64,000 bases of DNA, taken from JAENVU01 sp963765075 (GTDB lineage Bacteria; Actinomycetota; Acidimicrobiia; IMCC26256; JAENVU01). The stretch covers positions 558,001-622,000 of the forward strand of contig CAVXVA010000008.1 in assembly GCA_963765075.1 (NCBI GenBank), in the 5' to 3' direction. Under the pieces are notes generated by a model, which saw nothing but the letters and a program-made list of their open reading frames with translations, did no database searches and was not told the DNA's origin. Both the position numbers and the translations under genes were made by a program. Position 1 is the stretch's first letter; every line of letters begins with the position of its first letter. This document shows, piece after piece, positions 18,854-27,442 of the stretch.

Positions 18854-19951
18854 CTATCCCGTGGTGGTGACGGGCAAGGTCGTGAGTTGGCGGGTCACGA
18901 AGCTCGACCGCCACGACGGTCGTGCATCCACCAGCCGCAGCGCCGGGAATCGCCGAAGGACGGCCGGAATCACGACCTGACCTTCCAATCGACCGAGTGC
19001 CGCACCCACACAGAAATGCAGACCCTTGCCGAAGGCCACATGGCGACTGTGGTTGCGGTGCAGGTCGAAACGGTCGGGATCCTCGAACACCTCGGGGTCA
19101 CGGTTGGCCGAGCCCAGGAGGACGCGCACCATGGTGCCGGGATCGATGCGGTGACCGTGCAGTTCGACTCGTTCAAGCGGCCAGCGCCCGCCACCGGATG
19201 CCACCTGGAGCGGTCCCATGTAGGTCAGTAGCAACACGATCATCGCCTGGAGCTCGTCAGGGCTGAGGTGCTCGCCGCCGTCCTCGGCCGCGATGAGCGC
19301 AGAGATGAGATCGTCTCCCGGCTGAGCCCGACGATGCGCGATGAGCTCACCGGTGTATTCGAGGAAGGCGTCCGCTGCTCGCGCCGCCTCGGGCAGCGCG
19401 TCGATATCGATGGGGATGTCGTCGAACGCGGTCAACCCGACGGTCCAGTCACGCAGCAGGTCGCGATCGGTGTCGGGGACGTCGAGCAGTTCGGTGATCG
19501 CCATGATGGGGAACGGCTCGGCGATCTCGTGGACCACGTCGAAACCGGACTCGTCGGCGAGGCCGTCGAGCATCGAGTCGATCATGTTGGTCAGTCGTGG
19601 CCGGAGGGCCTCGACGCGACGCGGCGTGAACGCCTGGGACACGAGACTGCGAATACGCGTGTGTTGGGGCGGGTCGACGAACAGCAGCATGTTCTCGGAC
19701 AGCATCCGTACCGACGGCGGCGCCAATGCGGCGAAGGCCTCTCGCCACGCGCCCGGCGTGGCGACCCCGAACCGATCGTCGCGTAGCAGCGTGTCGACGT
19801 CGGCGTGGCGGGATAGCACGACCCCGACCTCGGGATGGACATGGACCGGCGCCCGTTCGCGCAGTGCCTGGTACCAAGGAAACGGATCGTGGCGAAATGC
19901 TGGATCGCGTGGATCCCAGTCCTTGGGATCAAGTTCGGTGACGGCGGCCAT
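18854..19951 (-). CDS. Cytochrome P450 with internal in-frame deletion
   Basis: 365 residues, about 40-50 short of a bacterial P450. The N-terminal half is normal (ENMLLFVDPPQHTRIRSLVS is the C-helix region), and the heme loop HVAFGKGLHFCVG with Cys314 is intact. At about residue 245 the I-helix begins (AMIVLLLTYM) and jumps directly to GPLQVASGGGRWPLERVELH, which belongs after the K-helix. The oxygen-activating AGxxT motif and the ExxR pair are both missing, although the frame stays open. The deleted protein may bind heme weakly but should not be a normal monooxygenase. The deletion could be real or an assembly collapse. Confidence 0.75.
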   Translation of the reverse strand: MAAVTELDPKDWDPRDPAFRHDPFPWYQALRERAPVHVHPEVGVVLSRHADVDTLLRDDRFGVATPGAWREAFAALAPPSVRMLSENMLLFVDPPQHTRIRSLVSQAFTPRRVEALRPRLTNMIDSMLDGLADESGFDVVHEIAEPFPIMAITELLDVPDTDRDLLRDWTVGLTAFDDIPIDIDALPEAARAADAFLEYTGELIAHRRAQPGDDLISALIAAEDGGEHLSPDELQAMIVLLLTYMGPLQVASGGGRWPLERVELHGHRIDPGTMVRVLLGSANRDPEVFEDPDRFDLHRNHSRHVAFGKGLHFCVGAALGRLEGQVVIPAVLRRFPALRLVDARPSWRSSFVTRQLTTLPVTTTG

Positions 19952-19987
19952 CGGCCGATCCTGCCACGCCCCGGCGGATGAGTGGTT

Positions 19988-21383
19988 CTATCCCGCGGCG
20001 TACCAGTTGGCGTGGAATCCGAGCGGCACGCGCCGCGGGATCATGATCCGGGCGACCGGTCCGGCCGCGACGTCACGGGCGTCGAGGACCGCGAGGTAGG
20101 ACGTGTCGGTGGAATGGTCGGCGACCATGCTCACGAGCCAACCATCGTCCTCGGCCGTGCCGTTCGGATCGGCCGCGAAGACGTGTTCACCCGACACCTC
20201 GGACGCTCCGTAGAAGTATTCCTGGGAGGTGTCTCGTTCGGTGTCGTACTTCACGACACCGTGGAACTCGAACTCGAACTCCCAGGTCCGCGCCAGACAG
20301 TTGTAGTGGTAGCGAGTCTTGCGAGTCGCGAGCGCGTCGTTGACGCGGGGAAACTCACCACCGCGATCGTCGGTCTGGGCGTCGCGGATCGTCCCGGTCG
20401 CGAGATCGATGCTCCAACTCCACGGCATCGGGGCGTCCTGGCCGGTCGGATCGTCGAACTCGAAGGCGCCGGGCATGCTCGAGAACCGCGGCGCACGGAC
20501 TTCGACGGTCGTGCCGTGGTCCCAAGCATTGAAGAAGTGCACGACGTACTGGTTCTCGATCTCGAACCAGCGCACGTCGGCGTTGGTGCCCATGCGCGGC
20601 ATCACGCCGATGCGCGTGCCGTGCTCAGGTGCCCATCGCATCAGTGGTCCGCCCGCGGCGAGGGACTCGCCGTCGAAGATTGCCGGGGCGTCGAGGAAGA
20701 CGACGTAGTGCTCGGTCACCGCGAAGTCGTGCATCATGACCGGACGCGGCAACTCGATGTCGGCCGAGTGGATCAGCGTCCCGTCGGCCGCCACCACGTG
20801 GTACCGCACGTACGGCGGGAACGGTCCGTAGCCGAAGAAGATCATCTCGCCCGAGACGGGATCGATCTTGGGGTGGGCAGTGAACGAACCGGTCAGGCGA
20901 CCGTCGAAATCCCACTCACCGACCGTCTCGAGGTCCGGGGTCACCTCGGTGGGAAGCGCGGCCTCCAACAGTGCCAGCAACTTGCCCGCATGACGGACCG
21001 TGTTCGTGTTCGCGGTGTTCTTGATGAACCCGACCTCGGCCATCACTTCTGGCGGTGGGGTCGTCGTGAAGTCGGCGAGTCCCCCGAAGAGCGCGTGGCC
21101 GGCGGCGCGTTCGAACTCGAGTCCCTTCGACTCGACCCATCGGTTGCGGTACCGCGCGGCACCGCCCTCGAGGTAGACGGCGTGCAGCATGCCGTCGCCG
21201 TCGAACGGGTGATACTTGCCCCGGGGGGCGAACTGCGCGTTCGGCCCGTTCCGGAGGAACATCCCCTCCAAGCCCGGTTGGCAGTTCACCGATGATCTCG
21301 AGATTGCGGTCGTCGCGCTCGTCGGTGACGGGCGTCATCAGCCCGGTCAAGAAGGGGGAGGCAGGTGGGGAGGCAAGGCTCAT
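19988..21383 (-). pseudogene. Carotenoid oxygenase (retinal pigment epithelial membrane protein family), frameshifted near its start
   Basis: Downstream of base 21289 the frame encodes almost all of a carotenoid cleavage oxygenase: LRNGPNAQF, a His in TAHPKIDP, a His in MMHDFAVTEHY, a His in VVHFFNAWDHG and the last iron His in LGFHANWYA. These are the four iron ligands. The first 38 or so residues (MSLASPPASPFLTGLM, then ERDDRNLEIIGELP) are in another frame; dropping one T near 21272 joins ELPTG to LEGMFLRNGPN. The total would be about 464 residues. ATG 21383 has GGAG six bases upstream. The enzyme cleaves carotenoids or stilbenoids with iron and O2. All catalytic residues remain, so a consensus error is likelier than decay. 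Confidence 0.8.
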
Positions 21384-21447
21384 TGGGGTCTCCATCGGTT
21401 ACCGGGTGAACACTGTTTAGCACCGGAGCCCCGGCTCTCGATCCGGG

Positions 21448-22026
21448 CTAGGACGTCATCCCGCCGAGGCCGACCAGGCCGCGTGCCAACTCGATCTCTC
21501 CCATGTGGCGCAGGCCGTGCTGGTAGTGCCAGCACTCGAACCCGTCGAGCACGGTGATGCCTTCGGGTCCGGCACACCGAGCGCTGTAGGTAGAGGCCAC
21601 CTGGTCGGGGTACGGCGGGGCGATGAGCACCCGGGTGAGGTCCTGGGAATCCATCGTCGCGAGGTAGTCCTCGGTCCGATCGAAGACGGCGTGTTGGTAT
21701 TCCTTGAACGCGTCGTAGTCGCCGATGCGCTGGAACACCATCTCGTCCACGGTCCGATGTTTGCCATGGTCGTTGATCGACATGTCGACCCGGGCCTGCC
21801 AGTCGTCGTTCCAGATCGGTGCGATGCCGGTGATCACCGTGAACGTGACGTCCTGCATGTTGGTGTAGTGGAACAGTGAGAACGCAATGGGCAGGACGCC
21901 CTCTCGTTCGAAGTGATTGACGTGGTCGAGTTCCATCGAATCGACGGCTTGGTAATACAGCGAATGCATCGTGCGCATCCGCCGTTGCAGCGAGTCGAGG
22001 AGGATGTCGCCGATCACCGCGGTCAT
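21448..22026 (-). CDS. DinB-superfamily protein
   Basis: A 192-residue protein whose pattern fits the DinB fold: a first helix (LQRRMRTMHSLYYQAVDSME), LDHVNHFE with a His, a second region with FHYTNMQD, and a late helix CWHYQHGLRHMGEIELARG containing His residues spaced for metal binding. ATG 22026 is supported by GGAG five bases upstream; an earlier ATG would add ten unrelated residues. It lies 64 bases before the carotenoid oxygenase on the same strand, and divergent from the acyl-CoA dehydrogenase. Thiol-transfer chemistry is possible but not shown. Confidence 0.68.
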   Translation of the reverse strand: MTAVIGDILLDSLQRRMRTMHSLYYQAVDSMELDHVNHFEREGVLPIAFSLFHYTNMQDVTFTVITGIAPIWNDDWQARVDMSINDHGKHRTVDEMVFQRIGDYDAFKEYQHAVFDRTEDYLATMDSQDLTRVLIAPPYPDQVASTYSARCAGPEGITVLDGFECWHYQHGLRHMGEIELARGLVGLGGMTS

Positions 22027-22138
22027 GGAGTCTCCGTTCTTCGAGGTCGGGCTCACGGTAGGCGGAACGGTTCGCTGCCGTCATGCGGGCACCCCATGCG
22101 GCAGACTCCGGGGAGATTCCCCACGAAGGAGTACTCCC

Positions 22139-23455
22139 ATGGTTGGCGGCGCCCTGAAGATGGCGAGCATCGATGATCTGGATCTGCGGATGTCTGAAGG
22201 GGTGCGGCCGTTGTACGACGCGGTCGTCGCGTTCATCCGCGACGAGGTCGAGCCGATCACCGAGGAGTTCTATCGACTCGGCGCCGGTCGGACCGACCGC
22301 TGGAGTTGGGCACCGGGCCAACTCGAGTTGCTCGATGGCGCCAAGGCCAAGGCACGTGAACTCGGCTTGTGGAACTTCTTCCTCCCCGACGCCGAGACCG
22401 GTCAGGGTCTTTCCAACCTCGATTACGCCTACATCGCCAACGAGTTGGGCAAGAACCGGCTGGCCTCGGAGTGCCTCAACTGCTCGGCACCCGACACCGG
22501 CAACATGGAGGTCCTCGAGCGTGTCGGTACTCCCGAGCAGAAGGCGCAGTGGCTCGAGCCGCTCCTCAACGGGGAGATCCGGTCGGCGTTCGCCATGACC
22601 GAGCCCGGCGTGATGAGTTCGGATGCGCGCCAGATCCAGACCAGTGCCGTCCTCGACGGTGACGAATGGGTGATCAACGGCGACAAGTTCTACATCTCCG
22701 GTGCCGGCGATCCTCGGTGCCGCATCCTGATCACGATGGTCCGCACCAGTCCCGACGCCGACGCCTACAAACAGCAGTCGCAGATCCTCGTGCCGATGGA
22801 TACTCCGGGCGTCGAGATCGTCGAGCCGATGCAGGTCTTCGGTTCTGATGACGCTCCGCATGGCCACATGCACTTGCGGTTCACCGATGTACGCGTTCCG
22901 GGCGCGAACATGTTGTTGGGCGAGGGCCGCGGCTTCGAGATCTCCCAGCTCCGGCTCGGCCCCGGCCGCATTCACCACTGCATGCGCTCGATCGGCGTGG
23001 CCGAACGGGCGATCGAGATGATGGTCGACCGTGGCCTCAGCCGCGAAGGGTTCGGGAAGAAGCTCATCAACCTCGGCAAGAACATGGAGGTCGTTTCGCG
23101 GGCCCGGATCGAGGTGGAGGCGATGCGGCTCATGGTGCTGCGCGCGGCCAAGGCGATGGACACCCTGGGCAACGCCGAAGCCCGCGTGTGGGTCAGCGCG
23201 GTCAAGGCGATGGTGCCGGAGAAGTGCTGCGACATCATCGACGAAGCCATTCAGATGCACGGCGCCGCCGGCATCTCGCAGTGGTTCCCGCTGGCCGACA
23301 TGTGGCACGCCCAGCGCACCCTGCGCCTCGCCGACGGTCCCGACGAGGTGCATCACCAGGTCGTTGGCCGTGCCGAGGTGAAGAATCGCGCCGCCGATGT
23401 CGCGGCCGGAATCGCGGCTCCTTCCCCGAACGGTCCGCTGTTCACCGGGCCGTGA
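22139..23455 (+). CDS. Acyl-CoA dehydrogenase (ACAD10/11-like)
   Basis: A 438-residue FAD enzyme. Landmarks: FAMTEPGVMSSDARQIQTSA (FAD/substrate segment), WVINGDKFYISGAGDPRC, and LRLGPGRIHHCMRSIGVAER in the C-terminal helical domain, with IQMHGAAGISQWFPLADMW and the terminal LADGPDEVHHQVVGRAEVK. These match the long-chain or hydroxyacyl ACAD10/11 group, which introduces the first double bond in beta-oxidation and passes electrons to ETF. ATG 22139 has AAGGAG seven bases upstream. It starts a rightward run of four genes, though the following gaps and functions do not clearly make a pathway. Confidence 0.9.
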   Translation: MVGGALKMASIDDLDLRMSEGVRPLYDAVVAFIRDEVEPITEEFYRLGAGRTDRWSWAPGQLELLDGAKAKARELGLWNFFLPDAETGQGLSNLDYAYIANELGKNRLASECLNCSAPDTGNMEVLERVGTPEQKAQWLEPLLNGEIRSAFAMTEPGVMSSDARQIQTSAVLDGDEWVINGDKFYISGAGDPRCRILITMVRTSPDADAYKQQSQILVPMDTPGVEIVEPMQVFGSDDAPHGHMHLRFTDVRVPGANMLLGEGRGFEISQLRLGPGRIHHCMRSIGVAERAIEMMVDRGLSREGFGKKLINLGKNMEVVSRARIEVEAMRLMVLRAAKAMDTLGNAEARVWVSAVKAMVPEKCCDIIDEAIQMHGAAGISQWFPLADMWHAQRTLRLADGPDEVHHQVVGRAEVKNRAADVAAGIAAPSPNGPLFTGP

Positions 23456-23468
23456 CGAATCGAGTCCG

Positions 23469-24077
23469 ATGAGCGACGTGCAGTCGGCCGGCGATTTTCG
23501 GGCCTGGCTGGCCGAGATCGAACCCGCGCGCCGCGGCGCCGGCGAGACCTCCGTGCCCTGCGCGACCTGCACCGCGTGTTGTCGATCGTCGCAGTTCATC
23601 CATGTCGGGCCCGACGAGACTGACGCCCTGGCTCATATCCCGCCGGAGGTGTTGTTCACCGCGCCCGGCGGAGCGCCCGGTCAGATGGTGATGGGGTACG
23701 ACGAGCGCGGCTGGTGTCCGATGCTCTCCGACACGGGCTGCACGATCTACGACTATCGGCCGCGCACCTGCCGGAGCTACGACTGCCGGATCTTCGCCGC
23801 CGTCGGGGTCGGTCCCGACGAACGCGACCAGCCCGACCTGGCGGCGCGGGCCCGTTCGTGGGTCTTCGAGTTCTCCGATGACCCGACCGCGACCGACCGG
23901 CGTGACCACAACGCGGTCCAAGCCGCGGCGAGGTTCCTGCGCGACCACGCGGCGGAACTCCCCTCTGCCGTTCGTCCCGCGAACGCCACGGGCCTCGCCC
24001 TGCTCGCGATCGACATCCGCCGACTCTTCGAGGGGAACGACCCCACTCTCGGCGAGGTGGTGGCGGCATTGCGGTAG
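23469..24077 (+). CDS. YkgJ-type cysteine cluster protein
   Basis: A 202-residue protein of the UPF0153/YkgJ zinc- or iron-chelating family. The conserved cluster is visible: CATCTACCR near residues 32-40, then WCPML, GCTIYDYRPRTCRSYDCRI near 95-115. This arrangement is thought to bind a metal or cluster; no reaction is established. The C-terminal 60 residues are helical. ATG 23469 follows the ACAD stop by 13 bases, so cotranscription is likely. Confidence 0.85.
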   Translation: MSDVQSAGDFRAWLAEIEPARRGAGETSVPCATCTACCRSSQFIHVGPDETDALAHIPPEVLFTAPGGAPGQMVMGYDERGWCPMLSDTGCTIYDYRPRTCRSYDCRIFAAVGVGPDERDQPDLAARARSWVFEFSDDPTATDRRDHNAVQAAARFLRDHAAELPSAVRPANATGLALLAIDIRRLFEGNDPTLGEVVAALR

Positions 24078-24105
24078 TGCCGCGACCTGAACGAGACTCG
24101 CCTGC

Positions 24106-24465
24106 ATGCAGCCGTTGGATATCCACCACGTGTCGGTGAACGTCTCCGATGTCGACGAGGCCCGCACCTTCTATACCGAGGTCTTGGGCGGGGTCGAGCG
24201 CGGTGATCGACCGGACTTCCGTTTCGGCGGTGCCTGGATCGATTTCGGCGGTCGTCAGGTCCACCTGATCGAAGCCCCGGTGCCGGCTGAACTCGGACAA
24301 CATTTCGCGATTCGAGTCGCGGATATCCGGGCCACGATCGACGAGTTGCGCACGAAAGGGCTCGAGGTCTCGGATGCGACCCCGGTCGCGACCAACCTAC
24401 AGGCGTTTCTGAAGGACCCGGCGGGGAACGGGATCGAACTCCACGAGGTCGGTGCTTCGACGTGA
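24106..24465 (+). CDS. VOC/glyoxalase family protein
   Basis: A 119-residue vicinal-oxygen-chelate protein. The first beta-alpha-beta-beta-beta module starts LDIHHVSVNVSDVDEARTFY and the second HFAIRVADIRATIDELR; the C-terminal metal Glu lies in DPAGNGIELHEV. Members include glyoxalase I, extradiol dioxygenases and resistance proteins; the reaction here is unknown. Its stop overlaps the following GTG as GTGA, so the two genes are translationally coupled. Confidence 0.85.
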   Translation: MQPLDIHHVSVNVSDVDEARTFYTEVLGGVERGDRPDFRFGGAWIDFGGRQVHLIEAPVPAELGQHFAIRVADIRATIDELRTKGLEVSDATPVATNLQAFLKDPAGNGIELHEVGAST

Positions 24466-25529
24466 TCTCGTCGGGCCGGAATCGCTGGCTGGTCGTGCTG
24501 CTCGTTGGACTCATCGGGGCGAGCGGATGTCGTGGTCACGTGGCTCTCACCGCCGGGATCTCCACCGGCGCCGACTTCTTGGCGAACGCCGCGAACGATC
24601 AAGAGTTGGAGCTGGGCCGGCTCGCACAAACGGGTGCGCACTGGGTGAGGATCGATCTCGACTGGGAGTTGGTCCAACCGAACGGTGCCGGCGATTGGAA
24701 CTGGGACGCGTTCGACACGCTGGCGCGGATGGCCGAGCGGCAGGGACTCGAGGTGCTCGCGGTACCGATCTGGACCCCACGGTGGGCCAACGGAGGTCGG
24801 GATCGGAACGCGCCGCCGACTGATCCTGCGACCTACGCCCAGTTGGTGCGCGAAGCCGTCGCGCGGTATCGCGCGGGTGGCACGGCCGGCACCAAGGTCC
24901 ACGCGTGGGAGATCTGGAACGAGCCGAACAACCCGCCGTTCTGGAGCACGGCGCCCGATGCCGCCGGGTACGTGACCCTGCTCCGGCACGCGTTCTTCGC
25001 CGCCAAGAGCGTCGACCCCGACTCGATCATCATTACCGGCGGACTCGCGCCGAACGGCGACCTCAACCAGGATCCCCGCAATCCGCGCCACCCTGTCAAC
25101 TACTTGAAGGCGATGTATTTCGCGGGGGCGCATGACCTCTTCGATGCCGTCGGCCACCACCCGTACGCGCCGGTGCCGTACTCGCCGCTGATCGATACTC
25201 CAGGATCGATCGGGTGGAACTCGTTTGCCTACACCGAGACCATGCACGACATCATGACCGTGAACGGCGATGGGTGGCGACAGATCTGGGGAACCGAGAC
25301 CGGCCCGCCGACCGGCTTCTGCGCCGGATGTGTGACCGAGCAGACCCAGGTCCAGTGGTTGGAGCAGGAGTGGGTGCGATGGCAGGGATGGGGCTGGGCG
25401 GGCCCGTTGTTCTGGCATGCGGGTCGGGACGGCGCCACCGGGTCCGGCGACCCCGAGGAGAATTTCGGCTTGCTGCGATCGGACTTCTCACCCAAGCCGG
25501 CGTTCCATGCGGCCTCGGGCATCTGGTAG
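24462..25529 (+). CDS. Glycoside hydrolase-like lipoprotein (GH39/clan GH-A-like)
   Basis: 355 residues. An N-terminal signal (RNRWLVVLLVGLIGASGC) ends in a lipobox, so it is exported and lipid-anchored. The remaining barrel reads like a clan GH-A enzyme: RIDLDWELVQPNGAG, VPIWTPRWANGG, the acid/base Glu in WEIWNEPNNPPF and the nucleophile Glu in WGTETGPPT, with FDAVGHHPYAP between. The spacing of the two glutamates fits GH39/GH5 enzymes acting on glycosides. GTG 24462 overlaps the VOC gene's stop (GTGA). The substrate is unknown; the C-terminus stops at the barrel end with no carbohydrate-binding domain. Confidence 0.8.
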   Translation: MISSGRNRWLVVLLVGLIGASGCRGHVALTAGISTGADFLANAANDQELELGRLAQTGAHWVRIDLDWELVQPNGAGDWNWDAFDTLARMAERQGLEVLAVPIWTPRWANGGRDRNAPPTDPATYAQLVREAVARYRAGGTAGTKVHAWEIWNEPNNPPFWSTAPDAAGYVTLLRHAFFAAKSVDPDSIIITGGLAPNGDLNQDPRNPRHPVNYLKAMYFAGAHDLFDAVGHHPYAPVPYSPLIDTPGSIGWNSFAYTETMHDIMTVNGDGWRQIWGTETGPPTGFCAGCVTEQTQVQWLEQEWVRWQGWGWAGPLFWHAGRDGATGSGDPEENFGLLRSDFSPKPAFHAASGIW

Positions 25530-25565
25530 CGGAACCGCCGTCGCGCTACTCAGCCCCGACGCGAC

Positions 25566-25592
25566 GAAGCCGCCGGACGAACCGGCGGCTTC
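25566..25592. terminator. Terminator hairpin between GH lipoprotein and cold-shock gene
   Basis: A perfect 11-base stem GAAGCCGCCGG (25566-25576) and CCGGCGGCTTC (25582-25592) with a five-base loop ACGAA. It lies 36 bases after the rightward gene's stop and 18 bases past the leftward cold-shock stop, so it can end both transcripts. No T-run follows. Confidence 0.7.
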
Positions 25593-25610
25593 AATCGGAA
25601 GAACTGGGAA

Positions 25611-25811
25611 TCAGATGACGCGAACGTTCTGCGCCTCTTCGCCCTTGCGACCGGGAGCAGTGTCGAACTCGACGCGCTGGCCATCTTCGAGGGTCTTGTA
25701 CCCATCGGCCTGAATCGCCGAGAAGTGAACGAACACATCCTCGCCGCCGTCACGCGAGATGAAGCCGAAACCCTTTTCGGCATTGAAGAACTTTACGGTG
25801 CCTTGCTGCAC
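25611..25811 (-). CDS. cspA: Cold-shock protein
   Basis: A 66-residue single CSD protein: RNP-1 KGFGFI and RNP-2 VFVHFSAI are both present in the standard five-strand barrel, starting MQQGTVKFFNAEKGFGFISR. It binds single-stranded RNA/DNA and acts as an RNA chaperone. GTG 25811 is the family start; a longer frame exists but is not homologous. The symbol denotes the family, since paralogues in actinobacteria are hard to tell apart. The AT-richer leader at 25812-25878 may be a regulatory 5' UTR, as for other cold-shock genes. Confidence 0.93.
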   Translation of the reverse strand: MQQGTVKFFNAEKGFGFISRDGGEDVFVHFSAIQADGYKTLEDGQRVEFDTAPGRKGEEAQNVRVI

Positions 25812-25934
25812 AGATTTCTCGTTTCTTTGTTCGCGATCGACCAAGGGATTTTGATCGACTCGCGACCGACACTCTAGATGGTGAACCCGGCCGAGCCAGT
25901 ACGGGGCGACAAAGAGCAACGAGGAGAAGGCGGA

Positions 25935-26735
25935 TCAGGTGCCGTCGGTGCCGTCGCGACCGGCCTTCCAATACCCGCGAATGGTGCATTGGGTTCGGGC
26001 GACGCCGCGTTCGACGAAGAACCTCCGACGAACCCGTTGGACTGCCGCCGCTTCGCCGGCCACCCAGACTCGCGTGCCCGGGTCGATGGGGAGGTCGGCG
26101 AGCGCCGCGCTCATCGCCAGGCCCGGTGTTGCGTCCGCGGTGACGAGATGCGAGTCGATCGTGATGCCGTCGCGATACGGGAGGCGTTCGATCGCGGCCG
26201 GGTCGACGGTCTCGACCACGACCTGGGTCGGGATCGACTCGGGTATCGCGCGCAGGACCTGCGTGAGTGCGGGCAGCGCCGACTCGTCGCCGGCCACGAC
26301 GAATGCCGACGCGCTCGGATCGACCGGGTATCCGCGCCCGGGCCCCGACACCGCCACGGACGCGCCGACCGGGACCGTCCGTGCCCAGTCGGTCAGGAGT
26401 CCGGATTGATGCAGCACGACGTCCACCGCGAGCGGCGGCACCGCGGCCTCGCTCCAGGATGGGGTCAACGTTCGGATTGCCGGGCGCGCGCCGTCGGGCA
26501 GCAGGAACTCGTTGCCGTGCCACGTCGGGATGACCACGTCGGAGCGGCCGACCGATGGGAGCAGGAGGCGCAGGCTGCTCGCCGGCTCGGACACGGTGAA
26601 CCCCTCGAGGTGTGGCCCTTCGAGCGTGATCCGCTGAAGGCGGGCCGAGACGCGTTCCGAGGCCGCGACCACGACCGTCCGGAACGGAGGCGGCGCCTGG
26701 CGGGTGGGAGGCGCCCGGCGTTCGGGGTCGGTCAT
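25935..26735 (-). CDS. Siderophore-interacting protein (flavin reductase)
   Basis: A 266-residue protein of the SIP/ViuB family. The FAD-binding half has VVAASERVSARLQRITLEG and the RTLTPSW flavin motif; the C-terminal half has VVAGDESALPALTQVLRAIP and the NAD(P)H-loop WVAGEAAAVQRVRRRFFVER, ending in GYWKAGRDG. These enzymes reduce ferric siderophores to release iron. ATG 26735 is five bases beyond the upstream gene's stop. It is last in a leftward run with the amidohydrolase and the glutamine-synthetase-like gene, a combination with no obvious iron link. Confidence 0.88.
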   Translation of the reverse strand: MTDPERRAPPTRQAPPPFRTVVVAASERVSARLQRITLEGPHLEGFTVSEPASSLRLLLPSVGRSDVVIPTWHGNEFLLPDGARPAIRTLTPSWSEAAVPPLAVDVVLHQSGLLTDWARTVPVGASVAVSGPGRGYPVDPSASAFVVAGDESALPALTQVLRAIPESIPTQVVVETVDPAAIERLPYRDGITIDSHLVTADATPGLAMSAALADLPIDPGTRVWVAGEAAAVQRVRRRFFVERGVARTQCTIRGYWKAGRDGTDGT

Positions 26736-26740
26736 CGCCG

Positions 26741-27442
26741 TCAGCGGTTGATCAACTGCGCGAACAGCGCGAGGTGGTCGGAACGGTGGCGGAGGAACTC
26801 GGGATGCCATTGCACGCCCAGCACGTTCGGCGCTCCCGCGATCTCGATGCCTTCGACGTGGCCATGTTCGTTGTGGGCGACGGCGATGACGCCTTCGCCG
26901 AGCTCGCCCAGCACTTGGTGGTGCAGCGTGTTGACCCCGAGTGTTTCGGCCCCCACGATGGCGGCGAGCCGGGAGCCGGGTGCAATGGCCACGGTGTGCG
27001 CGTCGAGGTTGTACTGATCCAACCGCATGTGATCGTCGACGTGCTGATCGAGAGTTCCGCCGAGCGCGACGTTGAGGATCTGGATCCCTCGGCACACCGC
27101 GAGTGTCGGTTGGTTCCGGGCGACGACCGCGCGGGCGACGGCGATGTCGGCCGCGTCCCGATCCGGATCGGTCGGGCCGAGCTGGTCGTGGGGCGTCTGG
27201 CCATAGACCGACGGATCCACATCCCGGCCGCCGGTGATGACGACCGCGTCGACCGCGTCGAGCAGGTCATCGATGTGGTCGGGGTCGACGATCGGGAGAA
27301 TGACGGGGGTCGCACCCGCGCGCTGCACGGCCTTCACGTAGGCGGTGGTGGCCATGAAGTGGTCGACGGCCACGCCCTCGTCGCCACCGACCGGGGCCAC
27401 GTGCCCGATGATCCCGAGGACGCGACCACTGGTCGTACTCAT
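26741..27442 (-). CDS. Gamma-glutamyl-gamma-aminobutyrate hydrolase (peptidase C26)
   Basis: A 233-residue class I glutamine-amidotransferase-fold hydrolase like PuuD. Nucleophile Cys117 is in LAVCRGIQILN, and the catalytic His-x-Glu is in GVQWHPEFLRH. GGRDVDPSVYG is the C26 oxyanion region. It removes the gamma-glutamyl group from gamma-glutamyl amines after oxidation. The start ATG overlaps the preceding gene's stop as ATGA, so it is tightly coupled to the glutamine-synthetase-like ligase, which fits a gamma-glutamylation pathway for polyamine or amine breakdown. Confidence 0.9.
   Translation of the reverse strand: MSTTSGRVLGIIGHVAPVGGDEGVAVDHFMATTAYVKAVQRAGATPVILPIVDPDHIDDLLDAVDAVVITGGRDVDPSVYGQTPHDQLGPTDPDRDAADIAVARAVVARNQPTLAVCRGIQILNVALGGTLDQHVDDHMRLDQYNLDAHTVAIAPGSRLAAIVGAETLGVNTLHHQVLGELGEGVIAVAHNEHGHVEGIEIAGAPNVLGVQWHPEFLRHRSDHLALFAQLINR

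Noticed and set aside
21380..23599. Long leftward open frame of 739 codons over the acyl-CoA dehydrogenase
   Set aside because: It is the high-GC antisense shadow of a clear ACAD and DinB-like gene; Arg/Pro/His-rich with no domain.
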